A DNA stretch of 64,000 nucleotides from contig DATHRK010000026.1 of assembly GCA_035465395.1 (NCBI GenBank), forward strand, positions 1-64,000, given 5' to 3'. Positions 35,048 through 44,331 of this stretch are shown in pieces. Position numbers and translations under genes: made by a program. Numbering within the stretch: the stretch's first letter is position 1; the number at the start of each line of letters is the position of its first letter. The notes below the pieces were generated by a model that was not told the DNA's origin, ran no database searches, and saw only the letters and a program-made list of their open reading frames with translations. The stretch comes from DATHRK01 sp035465395 (lineage in GTDB: Bacteria > Gemmatimonadota > Gemmatimonadetes > Longimicrobiales > RSA9).

Positions 35048-35475
35048 GCGGTCGACTCGTCGGTGGCGGCTTCGAAGTCGAGCGCGGCGGAGTTGATGCA
35101 GTACCGCAAACCGGTCGGCTGGGGGCCGTCCTGAAAGACGTGGCCCAGGTGGGCGTCACAGCGGGCGCACAGGACCTCGGTTCGGCGCATGAACAGACTG
35201 CGGTCCTCCCGCGAGGCGACCCGATCCCCTTCGACCGGCTCGTAGAAGCTCGGCCAGCCGGAGCCCGAATCGTACTTCGCGTCCGAGGAGAAGAGCGGCT
35301 CTCCGCAACACACGCAGCGGTAGGTGCCCGGGTCCTTCTTGTCGTGGTAGGCTCCCGTGAAGGCCCGCTCCGTCCCTCCGCGACGGGTGATCTCGTACTG
35401 CTCGGGCGTGAGCTTTTCCCGCCACTCCTCGTCGCTGATCTTCGCCGGGCCGGCGTTCTTCGGGGGATGTGTCAT
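35044..35475 (-). CDS. msrB: Peptide-methionine (R)-S-oxide reductase MsrB
   Basis: 143 residues with start ATG 35475. It reduces methionine-R-sulfoxide in proteins using thioredoxin. Zinc cysteines C54, C57, C103 and C106, the GSGWPSF loop and catalytic C126 in RYCINSAALDF are all visible. There is no signal peptide, so it is cytoplasmic. It is the first gene of a two-gene unit with the membrane protein above. Confidence 0.94.
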   Translation of the reverse strand: MTHPPKNAGPAKISDEEWREKLTPEQYEITRRGGTERAFTGAYHDKKDPGTYRCVCCGEPLFSSDAKYDSGSGWPSFYEPVEGDRVASREDRSLFMRRTEVLCARCDAHLGHVFQDGPQPTGLRYCINSAALDFEAATDESTA

Positions 35476-35525
35476 TGACGGTATCGGAAGTCCCACGAAT
35501 GGGGGGCGCTCTGCGGCGCACCCGA

Positions 35526-35554
35526 TTGATCGACGCTCTGGAACCAACTAAATT
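35526..35554 (+). promoter_or_regulatory. Sigma-70-type promoter for the 61-residue gene
   Basis: TTGATC (35526-35531), a 17-base spacer and TAAATT (35549-35554) in an AT-rich patch between divergent msrB and the small gene at 35591. Confidence 0.55.
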
Positions 35555-35590
35555 ACGGTTCAGTAACGGCCAAGCGCAAAAGGAGGCCCG

Positions 35591-35776
35591 ATGGACGATG
35601 TCGCCCGCGACGCCAAGCGGCTCCTGCTCCGCTACGGGGCACCGATCGCGATCGTCGACAAGCTGCCTGAGGACGACCGGATCACGTACGCTCGCACGAT
35701 CATCCACACCAGCCTGGCCGAGCGGCCGCGCAAGGTGAAGGAGCTGCTGGCGGAGGGAGGCTGGACGGAGGGCTGA
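35591..35776 (+). CDS. Small hypothetical protein
   Basis: 61 residues with an excellent ribosome site (AAAAGGAGG). The sequence is helical and charged (DDVARDAKRLLLRYGAPIAI, VDKLPEDDRITYARTIIHTS). With its own promoter and terminator it is very likely expressed. The family is not recognised. Confidence 0.75.
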   Translation: MDDVARDAKRLLLRYGAPIAIVDKLPEDDRITYARTIIHTSLAERPRKVKELLAEGGWTEG

Positions 35777-35814
35777 GTCCGGTCGGGTCGAACGACCCAT
35801 CGATAGTCCTGACG

Positions 35815-35847
35815 AACCGCCCCGGCGCCACGGCGACGGGGCGGTTT
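35815..35847 (+). terminator. Rho-independent terminator
   Basis: Arms AACCGCCCCG (35815-35824) and CGGGGCGGTT (35837-35846), followed by T's. It ends the small gene at 35591 and sits just before the end of the convergent antiporter gene. Confidence 0.85.
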
Positions 35848-35849
35848 CC

Positions 35850-37376
35850 TTAGATCATGACGAGCGCGAGGAGGGTGTACAGCACGCCTCCCATGCCGGC
35901 CGCGAGCAGCGCCAGGGGCAGCTGCGTGGTGACGTGGTCCATCAGGTCGGCACCCGTGGCCAGCGAGCTGAGGATCGTGGTGTCGGAAATGGGCGAGCAC
36001 TGGTCCCCGAACACCGCCCCGCCCAGCGTGGCTCCGAAGCAGAGCGCGACGTACGTCGGGTCCGGGACGAGCGCCCAGGCGAGGGGCATCGCGATGGGAA
36101 AGACCACGGCGTAGGTCCCCCACGAGCTGCCGATCGAGAACGCCACCGCCATGCAGATGCCGAGCAGCAACGCCGGCAGGAGCGCCGGCGCGATGGATGC
36201 CGCGGTGGTCTCCACGATGAAGGCCGCCGTGCCCAGCTCGCGCGACACCTGCCCGAGGGTGACCGCGAGCGCAAGGATGAGGGCGCCGATGGTGACGCCC
36301 TTGCAGCCGTCGACGAACCCCATCATCGCCTCCTTCAGGCGGAGGCCCTTGATCAGCGCGATGAGGAAGGCGGAAAGGACGGCCAGCCCGAAGGCCTCGG
36401 CGATCGGCACGCCGATCGACGCGTACTCGCCCGCGAGCAGGCTTGGAACGACCCCCGACGCGGCGACGCCGATCAGCACGCCCAGGGGAACCACGAAGTC
36501 CGCGAGGCCGGTGGGATACCCCTCGGGCACCTTCTCCACGGTCAACTCCCCGGCGGCCAGCGGCTCCGCGCCCGGCGCGTCGAGTTCACCCGTGCGCCGC
36601 GCGCGCTCCGTGGCGCGCTTCATCTTCCCGCCCACCCACGGCAGCAAGTCGAGCGCGAACAGGAGCGTCATCGCCACCGCGAACAGCGCGTAGAAGTTGA
36701 ACGGGACGGCGCGGAAGATGAAGAAGCTCACCGCCTCCGCCTCGGTGGCGAAGAGCGGAATCGTGCCGACCACGAGCCCCGATACGTAGAACGGCCACGC
36801 GTTGAGCGGGATGATCGTCGCCACCGGCGAGGCCGTCGAGTCGATGACATAGCTCACCTCCTCGTGGCTCACGCGTTGCGCATCCGTGATCGGCCGCACC
36901 GTGGTCCCCGCGAGGATGGTGGAGATCGTGCCGCCCTGGTGGAAGATGATGCCGACCAGCCAGGCGAAGAACTTCGCCGACCGCGGCCCGCGGACCATGC
37001 GGCGCCCCATGGCCTCCGCGAAGTAGCGGGCGCCTCCGGTTCGGGTCCACAGGCCGATCAGCCCGCCGAGCGCCCACAGATACACCAGCAGGATCAGCGC
37101 GAAGGAGTCGCTGCCGACCGACGGGATCAGGAACGCGTCTACCAGGTTCCAGCGCCCGCTCACCGCGCCGCCGATCAGGATGCCGATGAAGAGCGAGCTG
37201 ATGACCTCCCGGGTCACGAAGACCAGGAGCAGCGTAAACGCGGCCGGCAGGATCGACGCGAACCCGAAGTGCGGGCCCGACGGGCTCGCGATGGCTTCGG
37301 AAGGCGCGATCCACGCCGCACCGGCGGCGAGCGCGGCGACCGCCAGGAGCGCGCCGAGTCTGCGGGTCTTGGGCAT
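35850..37376 (-). CDS. Na+/H+ antiporter, NhaC family
   Basis: 508 residues from ATG 37376. About 12 hydrophobic segments follow a signal-like N-terminus. Conserved NhaC stretches include FHQGGTISTILAGTTVRPIT, SYVIDSTASPVATIIPLNAW, SIGSSWGTYAVVFPIAMPLA and FGDQCSPISDTTILSSLATG. The family moves sodium or organic acids against protons; here Na+/H+ exchange or amino-acid exchange are the options. The frame upstream of the chosen start has no membrane or signal character. Confidence 0.88.
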   Translation of the reverse strand: MPKTRRLGALLAVAALAAGAAWIAPSEAIASPSGPHFGFASILPAAFTLLLVFVTREVISSLFIGILIGGAVSGRWNLVDAFLIPSVGSDSFALILLVYLWALGGLIGLWTRTGGARYFAEAMGRRMVRGPRSAKFFAWLVGIIFHQGGTISTILAGTTVRPITDAQRVSHEEVSYVIDSTASPVATIIPLNAWPFYVSGLVVGTIPLFATEAEAVSFFIFRAVPFNFYALFAVAMTLLFALDLLPWVGGKMKRATERARRTGELDAPGAEPLAAGELTVEKVPEGYPTGLADFVVPLGVLIGVAASGVVPSLLAGEYASIGVPIAEAFGLAVLSAFLIALIKGLRLKEAMMGFVDGCKGVTIGALILALAVTLGQVSRELGTAAFIVETTAASIAPALLPALLLGICMAVAFSIGSSWGTYAVVFPIAMPLAWALVPDPTYVALCFGATLGGAVFGDQCSPISDTTILSSLATGADLMDHVTTQLPLALLAAGMGGVLYTLLALVMI

Positions 37377-37517
37377 CGGGCGGCCGGGTTCGGGGTTCTC
37401 GGGCGACGGAAGAGAATGCGTCGCGGGCGGGAGTGCCGAAAGCGGTGCGTCGCCGGGCGGGGTAGGACCGAGTCCCACGGAGTCCCGCGGAAGGGCGCGG
37501 GAAAGGAGGAGGTACTC

Positions 37518-37551
37518 GGTGCGGCGCAGGGCACGCGCCCTGCGCCGCACC
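37518..37551 (-). terminator. Perfect 15-bp hairpin after the porin-like gene
   Basis: GGTGCGGCGCAGGGC (37518-37532) and GCCCTGCGCCGCACC (37537-37551) with a 4-base loop, 7 bases past the stop of 37559-38212. There is no T-run, so it may act as an mRNA 3' stabiliser or a weak or factor-assisted terminator. Confidence 0.55.
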
Positions 37552-37558
37552 GCGAAGA

Positions 37559-38212
37559 CTACCGGCTGGTCGGATCCAGCGACACCGAGTAGCCGATCAT
37601 GACCGCTCCGGAGCGGTTCTTCACCTCGAAGTCGTCGGCAGGATCGACGTCCCTCAGGCCGATGTTGTACCGGCCTTCGAGAAAGAGGTCACCAGGACCC
37701 GCCGCGAAGGCGAGCCCGCCCCCGAAGAGCACGCCGAAGTCCGTCGACTCGGTATTGAAGTCCTCGTCGAACGCATCGCAGTCCGCGTCAATGCTAATGC
37801 CCGCTTCTTCCCCTTCGACCTTGCACGACGCCTCGAAGCTCACGACGGGGCCGCCGTAGAGGAAAGGCATCACCGACTGCGCGGGGATGTTGAAGCGCAC
37901 CAGCAACGGGATCTCGACGTAATCGAGCTTCAGCTTGGCGGTCGTGCTGGCTTCGTTGATCTCGAACCCCTTGCTCATGTAGAGCAACTCGGGCTGCAGG
38001 ACCAGGCCACTCGCGCCGAGCGGGATCTGGACCTCGGCGCCGCCGCCGAACGCCGTGCGCGACTCCGTGTCGAATTCGGGATCCTCGGGGTCCTCGCTCA
38101 CGTTGGAAAACGTGACGCCGCCCTTCGCGCCGAGCCGCATCTGCGCATCGACCCCGCTCACCGCGACGACGAGAAAAGCCGCCGCGATCGTGAAAGCCCA
38201 CAACCTCCGCAT
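37559..38212 (-). CDS. Outer-membrane beta-barrel protein (PorT-like)
   Basis: 217 residues from ATG 38212 with AGGAGG upstream. A signal peptide (LWAFTIAAAFLVVAVSGVDA) precedes alternating strands: RLGAKGGVTFSNV, VLQPELLYMSKGF, DYVEIPLLVRFNI, FLEGRYNIGLRDV. These are typical of outer membrane protein beta-barrel domain (PorT/OMP_b-brl_2) families. An internal pair of cysteines (SCKVEGEEAG ... DADCDAF) may form a loop disulfide. Function beyond barrel formation is unknown. Confidence 0.8.
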   Translation of the reverse strand: MRRLWAFTIAAAFLVVAVSGVDAQMRLGAKGGVTFSNVSEDPEDPEFDTESRTAFGGGAEVQIPLGASGLVLQPELLYMSKGFEINEASTTAKLKLDYVEIPLLVRFNIPAQSVMPFLYGGPVVSFEASCKVEGEEAGISIDADCDAFDEDFNTESTDFGVLFGGGLAFAAGPGDLFLEGRYNIGLRDVDPADDFEVKNRSGAVMIGYSVSLDPTSR

Positions 38213-38577
38213 CGCCCACCTCCTGTGCATAAACTGTTGTCGTTCGATCGGCGCTCTGCCGATCGGTTCTGCACCACGGCACCATCGCCGTGCCTACAAA
38301 GTCAATTCGATTAACAATCGCGCGATGCGACGCGGCCTCCCATACGGGGATCGCCGCATCATCGGGCAACGTCTAGCCGCCCGCGCGGAACGAAGGAGAG
38401 GGGAAGGTCTTCGTTCGCTGGGTCACCGCCCGAGGCGGTGTCTTGTCTCCCGGCGCATCGCTGAAACCGGTGCAGCCGCCGAAAGGTTCCACGACAACCG
38501 CGTAGTTGCAAGGTTTTTCCCGTGCCGCCAGCATCCAGGGCCAAGTAGATGACCCGAATCCCGAACCGATGCCGCCC
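38213..38577. other. Gene-poor, AT-richer intergenic region
   Basis: About 365 bases without a convincing gene. It contains the hairpin CGATCGGC/GCCGATCG (38245-38252 and 38258-38265), an AT-rich stretch around 38290-38330 that could hold the promoter of the leftward porin-like gene, and a coding-like but unsupported frame before the DUF1207 gene. Confidence 0.5.
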
Positions 38578-39495
38578 ATGCGCACCTCAGCGATCGCGCT
38601 TGCCGCCCTGCTGCTCTCGTTGCCGCGGGCACTCGATGGGCAGGTCGGCTGGTTCCCGGATCGGCGGGCCTTCGACGGTCCCGTGGCGGACCCGCTGGAA
38701 CCCCGCGTGGCAGGTGGCCTGGTCTTCACGGACCTGCTGGAGGTGCGCCCCGGGGTCCCGCACGAGCGCCCGGCCTTCACCATAGGCGAACCGGCCGACG
38801 ACCTCGAATCGGACCTGCAGGCGACCGTCGCGCTGGGCGGGACCGTGCCGCTCTGGGGCACCCGTTTCGGCAGCGACGGAGCGCTCGTCGTCGCGCCCCA
38901 GCTCGCGGTCTTCGCGCGCTTCCGCCTGGAGCCGCCGAGCCGCGACGAGGCGGGCTCCGACTGGGTCGTGGCGCTGCCGCTGGAGGTGCGCTTCGACGAC
39001 CGCCTCAGCGGGCGCGTCCGGCTCATGCACCGGAGCGCCCACCTGGGGGATGAGCTCATGCAGGTGGACGGCGGCCCCCTGCGGCTCGAGTTCAGCATCG
39101 AAGCCGTCGACGGTCTCGTCGCCTTTCGCCCGCTTCCGGGCGTGCGGGTGTACGGTGGGGGCACCCTGATTCTCCGCTCGCAGACGTTTCGCTGGGTGGA
39201 CGGAGGGGGCGGCACGGTCGCGGCGACCGTCGACTTCGACGATTCCTTCGAAGTGCAGGTCGGCGCCGAGGCCGACGGCGGGGGCGTCTGGCGGTGGCGC
39301 GTGGCGGCCGACGTGCGAGCTGCGCAGCGCAGCGAGTGGGACACGGGGGTGGCCGCCATCGCGGGCGTGGGACGAGCCGTCGCGGGCCGCGAGCTGCGCC
39401 TCCACGCGCGGCTGCAATCGGGCGTCTCCTCCCTGGGGGAATTCTTCCGCACCGACGAGCAGCTCTGGGGAATCGAGCTGGAATTCGTGCCCTAG
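38578..39495 (+). CDS. DUF1207-family outer-membrane-associated protein
   Basis: About 305 residues from ATG 38578; ATG 38569 is an alternative, and neither has a clear ribosome site. A signal peptide (AIALAALLLSLPRALDGQ) is followed by FPDRRAFDGPVADPLEPRVA and later VRLMHRSAHLGDELMQ, both marks of DUF1207, a beta-barrel-like family of unknown function. Regular aromatic strand patterns continue to the end. It converges with the DUF481 gene, overlapping by four bases. Confidence 0.78.
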   Translation: MRTSAIALAALLLSLPRALDGQVGWFPDRRAFDGPVADPLEPRVAGGLVFTDLLEVRPGVPHERPAFTIGEPADDLESDLQATVALGGTVPLWGTRFGSDGALVVAPQLAVFARFRLEPPSRDEAGSDWVVALPLEVRFDDRLSGRVRLMHRSAHLGDELMQVDGGPLRLEFSIEAVDGLVAFRPLPGVRVYGGGTLILRSQTFRWVDGGGGTVAATVDFDDSFEVQVGAEADGGGVWRWRVAADVRAAQRSEWDTGVAAIAGVGRAVAGRELRLHARLQSGVSSLGEFFRTDEQLWGIELEFVP

Positions 39496-40289
39496 AGTTC
39501 GATGCTGATCCCCGCCGTGAACAGCCGGTCGTCGCGGCCCACGCCAGGAGGCGGCGTGGCGTCGCGCTCGAACAGGTAGGACATCGTCAGCGCGATCGTC
39601 TCGCTCACCCGGACCCGAGCGGTGGTCGTGGAATCGAACAGGTAGTCGTCCAGCGTGTCCCAGATCGGCTGGTAGAAGGTCACGTGTTCGAGCGTCAGCG
39701 ATTCCGTGACGTCGCGCTCACCCTTCACGCGCCAGCTCACACGCGCGTCCTGCTCGGACTCGACGAAGAGGGAATCCGGCAGGTCGGGGTCGGGCGCGAA
39801 GTTGGCGTAGCTGTACAGGACCGCGGCGCTGATCGAGGCGGCGCCGTGCTCCGCTTGCCAGAATCGATAGCGCGCCCCCCCGCCGGAATTGGTTCGGAGG
39901 TCCAGCCGCCGGAAGGGGTCGTGCTCCGCGTCCGCGAAGAGGAACGGCGACCACCGCGCTTCCGGCGTGAACGCGAAGTCCACCTGCCCGCGGTAGTTCT
40001 CTGCCACCTTCTCGCCCTCGCTGCGGCCGAAACGCGCACCCGCTCCTGCCTCGAGGCGGAACGCGTTCGGGTTGAGGTGCGTGAACCCCAGGTCCGTCGT
40101 CAGCAGCGTGATGTCCTGGTTGCCCGACGCGGTCGTGAACGCGAGGTCGAGAACGGTCTCATACCGATCCTCCGGCGCGTCGGCCTCCTGCACGCCGACG
40201 GCGGGGGTCGGAGGGGCGGCGAACGCCGCCAGCACCGCGGCGAGGGCTGCCAGCGCCGCTTCCTGCGGGGCAGTTCGGCAACGGGACAT
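39492..40289 (-). CDS. DUF481-family outer-membrane protein
   Basis: 265 residues from ATG 40289. After a signal peptide (ALAALAAVLAAFAAPPTPAV), the barrel strands follow the DUF481/YdiY pattern: VLDLAFTTASGNQDITLLTT, WSPFLFADAEHDPFRRLDLR, RYRFWQAEHGAASISAAVLY, and the end LTMSYLFERDATPPPGVGRD with DRLFTAGISIEL. Family members are thought to be salt- or stress-induced outer-membrane proteins; the role is unproven. Confidence 0.82.
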   Translation of the reverse strand: MSRCRTAPQEAALAALAAVLAAFAAPPTPAVGVQEADAPEDRYETVLDLAFTTASGNQDITLLTTDLGFTHLNPNAFRLEAGAGARFGRSEGEKVAENYRGQVDFAFTPEARWSPFLFADAEHDPFRRLDLRTNSGGGARYRFWQAEHGAASISAAVLYSYANFAPDPDLPDSLFVESEQDARVSWRVKGERDVTESLTLEHVTFYQPIWDTLDDYLFDSTTTARVRVSETIALTMSYLFERDATPPPGVGRDDRLFTAGISIEL

Positions 40290-40540
40290 GGATCGACGGG
40301 AGAGAGGATCGCCATTTTTCTGGCCGCGATGATGCGCCGCGCGGCGCGGTCCGGCAACCATGAACGCCGCGGGAGCGCCGGGAGGTGCGATTGGCGGCGT
40401 AACGGGCGGGGCAGGGGCCGGACCCGGGCGGCTCGCGGCCCGGAGCCGGTTCCGGTATTGTTCATGATTCGGACCCGGAGACGCCCGATGACGGGCGTGG
40501 GGAATCCGCGACGGGGACCGCGAATCTTCACGACATACCC

Positions 40541-41638
40541 ATGACAACCGACGACGGCTTCGGCCGCTTCTTCCTTCCCGGGCCCACCGAGGTGCGCCCC
40601 GAGATCCTGCGCGCCCAGATCGGCCCCATGGTGGGCCACAGGACCCCCGACACGGAGCGCATCGTCGAACGCCTCCAGCGAGGCCTGCGGGGGCTCTTCG
40701 GCACCGACCGCCCCGTCTACATCGCACCGTCGAGCGCCACGGGGCTGATGGAGGCCGCGATCCGCAACGGGGTCAGGCGGAAGGTGCTCTGCCTCGTGAA
40801 CGGCGCCTTCAGCGAGCGCTTCGCCAAGATCGCCCGAGCGTGCGGCCTCGAGCCCGTGGAGCTCGCCGTGGATTGGGGCGAGGCGCACACGCCGGAGATG
40901 GTGGCCGAGGCCCTCGATGGGGGCGGGTTCGACGCGGTGACCGTGGTCCACTGCGAGACCTCGACCGGCGTGCTGAACCCCGTGGAGGAGATCGCCGCGG
41001 TCGCGCACGAGGCAGGTGACGTGGTCGTGCTCGTCGATGGGGTGACGTCGGTCGCCGGAATGGAGATCCACGCCGACGCGTGGGGCCTGGACTTCATCCT
41101 GACGGGGTCGCAGAAGGCGCTGGCGCTGCCGCCCGGGCTTGCACTGGGCGTGGCGCAGCCCGGCGTTCTGGAACGGGCGGCCGCCAACGAGGCGCGGGGG
41201 CTCTACTTCGACTTCCTGGCCTTCGAGAAGAACCTGGAGCAGAACCAGACGCCGACCACCCCAGCGGTCTCGCTTCTCTATGCGTTGTCGGCGCAGCTCG
41301 ACGCGATCGAACGGGAGGGGGTCGGGTGCAGGGCCGAGAGGCACCGGGCAATGGCGAGCGCCCTCTACGGGTGGGTCGAAGAGGCCCGCTCGGGCGGCAT
41401 CGACGTGTCGATCGTGGCGCCCGAGGGGTATCGCTCTACCACCGTGACGTGTCTCCGGCCGCCCGCGGGTTGGACGGGGCCCGAGGTGCAGAGGGCGCTC
41501 GCCGAGCGCGGGTTCACGATCGCCCCGGGCTACGGTCGCTTCAAGGACGAGATGTTCCGGATCGGCCACATGGGCGACCATACCGTCGGCGAGCTCCAGA
41601 CTCTACTCGACGCGTTGGAGGAGGTGCTGCGCCCATGA
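40541..41638 (+). CDS. Class V aminotransferase (serine-pathway, SerC-like role)
   Basis: 365 residues. PLP-dependent; the Schiff-base lysine lies in LTGSQKALALPPG, and FLPGPTEVRPEIL, SSATGLMEAAI and VVHCETSTGVLNP are typical of the alanine-glyoxylate / serine-pyruvate aminotransferase group. ATGA overlap with the following serA indicates that it transaminates 3-phosphohydroxypyruvate to phosphoserine, as class V enzymes of this type do in some bacteria and archaea. Serine-glyoxylate aminotransferase is the alternative. Confidence 0.85.
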   Translation: MTTDDGFGRFFLPGPTEVRPEILRAQIGPMVGHRTPDTERIVERLQRGLRGLFGTDRPVYIAPSSATGLMEAAIRNGVRRKVLCLVNGAFSERFAKIARACGLEPVELAVDWGEAHTPEMVAEALDGGGFDAVTVVHCETSTGVLNPVEEIAAVAHEAGDVVVLVDGVTSVAGMEIHADAWGLDFILTGSQKALALPPGLALGVAQPGVLERAAANEARGLYFDFLAFEKNLEQNQTPTTPAVSLLYALSAQLDAIEREGVGCRAERHRAMASALYGWVEEARSGGIDVSIVAPEGYRSTTVTCLRPPAGWTGPEVQRALAERGFTIAPGYGRFKDEMFRIGHMGDHTVGELQTLLDALEEVLRP

Positions 41639-43293
41639 GCGCCACGGTCGCACCCGATATCGAGCCGCTCACCGAGGAGGTCGCGAGCGGCACGTTCCGC
41701 ATTCTGCTGGCCGATCCGATCTCCGACGACGGCCTCGGGCCGCTGCGGGGCGATGATCGCTTCCGGTTGGTCCCCCGGGACGACAGCGACCTCGCCGAGC
41801 AGCTCGCCGACGTCGACGCCGTGATCGTGCGCAGCGGCACGACGCTGACGCGGGAGCTGATCGAGGGGGCGCCGCGACTGAGGGTGATCGGCCGCGCCGG
41901 CGTCGGCGTGGACAACATCGACCTGGACGCTGCCACCGAGCGCGGCGTCGCCGTGCTCAACGCACCCTCCGGCAACACCACTTCGGCCGCCGAGCTCGCG
42001 TTGGCGCTGCTGCTGTCGCTCGCGCGCCGTATCCCCGCGGCCGACCGCTCCATGCGGGAGGGCGCGTGGGACCGCAAGGCGTTCCGCGGGATGGAACTGC
42101 ACGGCAAGACGCTGGGGCTCGTGGGCGCGGGACGCATCGGCGCCGAGGTGGCGCGGCGCGCCCGGGCGTTCGGCATGCGCATCATCGCCTACGATCCCTA
42201 CCTTTCCGACGAACGCGCGGACACCCTGGGACTCGTGGTCGCGCCGCTCGCCCGGGTCCTGGAGGAAGCCGACGTCCTCACGCTGCACGTGCCGCTGACC
42301 GACGCCACCGAGAACCTCATCGGCGCGGACGCGCTGGCCCGCATGAAGCCGGGAGCGTACCTGATCAACGCCGCGCGCGGGGGGGTCGTGGACGAGAACG
42401 CGCTTCTCGAGGCGCTGCAGGAAGGCAGGCTGGGAGGAGCCGCGCTCGACGTCTACGCGGACGAGCCGCCCGCCGCCGACCACCCCCTCCGCGCCCTGGA
42501 CAGCGTCGTGCTCACCCCGCACCTGGGAGCGGCCACCCGGGAGGCCCAGCGCAACGTCGCCCAGGAGATCGCGGGCGCCGTGCGCGCGGCGCTCGTCGAC
42601 GGAGACCTGTCCAGAGCCGTCAACGCGCCCGCACTCAGCGGTGACGAGATGCGCCGCCTCCAGCCGATGCTGCGGCTGGCGTACGCCCTCGGCCGTCTGG
42701 CTTCGGCGATGTGCGGGGGCCGCTTCCGCGAAATCGAGGTGTGCGTCGGCGGAGCCAGTGAGAGGGCCAGTCGTCCGATCACCGCGCGCGGGGTCGAAGG
42801 CGCGTTGGCGTCGATCGTCGGCCGGCGCGCGATCAACCTGGTGAACGCCATCCATCTCGCCGAAACCCGCGGGATCGAAGTGCGCCGGGTCACGACGAAC
42901 GCGCCGCCCGACGTGAGCGGACAGGTCCAGGTGCGGCTCGGGCGAGCCACCGACTGCTTCGGCGGCTCTCCGCAGGGCCTGCGGGTGCAGGGCTCGCTGC
43001 TGGCGGGCGATCATGCCCGGCTGACCCGGATCGGGGACTTCCGCGTGGACGTCGCGGTCCAGGGCAGCCTCATCATGCTGCGCAACCGGGATGTGCCGGG
43101 CGTCATCGGCCAGGTGGGCACGATTCTGGGCGATGCCGGAGCCAACATCGCCGAGTACCACCAGTCGCGGCAGGGTGGTGGCGGCGAGGCGCTCGCGGTC
43201 ATCAGCATGGACGGACCGGTGAACCAGGCCACCATGGACGCGCTGCGTGCCCTACCCGACGTCCTCGATGCCAGGCAAGCCCAGCTGACATAG
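41635..43293 (+). CDS. serA: D-3-phosphoglycerate dehydrogenase
   Basis: 552 residues from ATG 41635, the long form. The NAD-binding Rossmann region has GLVGAGRIGAEVARRARAFG; the catalytic R, E and H are in NAARGGVVDENALL, LDVYADEPP and LTPHLGAATREAQ. A middle ASB domain and a C-terminal ACT domain (MLRNRDVPGVIGQVGTILGD) follow, the usual site of serine feedback inhibition. It oxidises 3-phosphoglycerate in the first step of serine synthesis. An N-terminal tail of about 20 residues precedes the domain. Confidence 0.95.
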   Translation: MSATVAPDIEPLTEEVASGTFRILLADPISDDGLGPLRGDDRFRLVPRDDSDLAEQLADVDAVIVRSGTTLTRELIEGAPRLRVIGRAGVGVDNIDLDAATERGVAVLNAPSGNTTSAAELALALLLSLARRIPAADRSMREGAWDRKAFRGMELHGKTLGLVGAGRIGAEVARRARAFGMRIIAYDPYLSDERADTLGLVVAPLARVLEEADVLTLHVPLTDATENLIGADALARMKPGAYLINAARGGVVDENALLEALQEGRLGGAALDVYADEPPAADHPLRALDSVVLTPHLGAATREAQRNVAQEIAGAVRAALVDGDLSRAVNAPALSGDEMRRLQPMLRLAYALGRLASAMCGGRFREIEVCVGGASERASRPITARGVEGALASIVGRRAINLVNAIHLAETRGIEVRRVTTNAPPDVSGQVQVRLGRATDCFGGSPQGLRVQGSLLAGDHARLTRIGDFRVDVAVQGSLIMLRNRDVPGVIGQVGTILGDAGANIAEYHQSRQGGGGEALAVISMDGPVNQATMDALRALPDVLDARQAQLT

Positions 43294-43370
43294 CAGCCGC
43301 ATTCCGGGCAACCATCGACCGCCAACCGGGTACACGGGCGCACGTTCCCACGCACATCGGGAGGCGACGC

Positions 43371-44318
43371 GTGGAGCAGGAAACCGTCCGACAGCCCACA
43401 GCCGACGCCGGCTGGTTCCCGGAAGTCCCGCGCGTCCCAGCGCGGGTGCTGGACCGCATCATCGAGACGGCGCTGGACGAGGACATCGCGTGGGGCGACG
43501 CGACCACCGAGGCGCTGATCCCACCCGAGGTCACCGCCCGCGCGGACATCGCGGCGAGGGCCGCCGGGGTCGTCGCCGGGTTGCCCGTGGCGGCGCGCGT
43601 GTTCCGGACCGTGGATCCCGAGCTCCAGGTCACGCCCCTCGTCACGGACGGGGAGCGGGTCGTCGACGGGGTGCCTCTGCTGCGCGTCGAGGGCGCCGCG
43701 CGATCGATCCTGATGGCGGAGCGCGTGGCGCTGAACTTCCTCCAGCGCCTCAGCGGGGTGGCCACCCTGACGTCGCGGTTCGTGGACGCCGTCGAGGGCA
43801 CCGCGGCGCGCATCGTGGACACCCGCAAGACGACGCCCGGCCTGCGCGTGCTGGAGAAGTACGCCGTGCGGTGCGGCGGCGGCGCCAACCACCGCATGCA
43901 CCTCGGCGACGCCGTCCTGGTCAAGGACAACCACCGGGCGGTCCTCGAGGCCGGCGGTCGGAGCCTCTCGGACGCCGTGTCGAGGCTGAAGGGAGGGCTC
44001 CCACCGACGATGACCGTGGAGGTCGAAGTCGACACGCTGGAGGAGCTGGAGGACGTGCTCCAGGGCGAGCCGGACGCCGTCCTGCTGGACAACATGAGCC
44101 CCAACGAGCTGCGAGTGGCGGTGCTGACGGTGCGCGGGCGCGCGATCACCGAAGCGTCGGGCGGGGTGACGCTGGACACCGTCGCGACCATCGCCGAATC
44201 CGGCGTCGATCTGATCTCGATCGGCGCGCTGACGCACTCGGCGCCGGCGCTGGACGTGGCGCTGGACTGGATTCGCACCGACGTTGCCGGCAACGGGGCC
44301 ACCCCCGGCGGGTCTTAA
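43371..44318 (+). CDS. nadC: Nicotinate-nucleotide diphosphorylase (carboxylating)
   Basis: 315 residues from GTG 43371 with CGGGAGGCG upstream. It turns quinolinate and PRPP into nicotinate mononucleotide. Conserved parts are EDIAWGDATTEALIP, NFLQRLSGVATLTSRFVDA, DTRKTTPGLRVLEKYAVRCG, GGANHRMHLGDAVLVKDNH and LLDNMSPNELR. It lies 13 bases before nadA; nadB (L-aspartate oxidase) is not in the window. Confidence 0.95.
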   Translation: MEQETVRQPTADAGWFPEVPRVPARVLDRIIETALDEDIAWGDATTEALIPPEVTARADIAARAAGVVAGLPVAARVFRTVDPELQVTPLVTDGERVVDGVPLLRVEGAARSILMAERVALNFLQRLSGVATLTSRFVDAVEGTAARIVDTRKTTPGLRVLEKYAVRCGGGANHRMHLGDAVLVKDNHRAVLEAGGRSLSDAVSRLKGGLPPTMTVEVEVDTLEELEDVLQGEPDAVLLDNMSPNELRVAVLTVRGRAITEASGGVTLDTVATIAESGVDLISIGALTHSAPALDVALDWIRTDVAGNGATPGGS

Positions 44319-44331
44319 AGGGTTCGGACGC

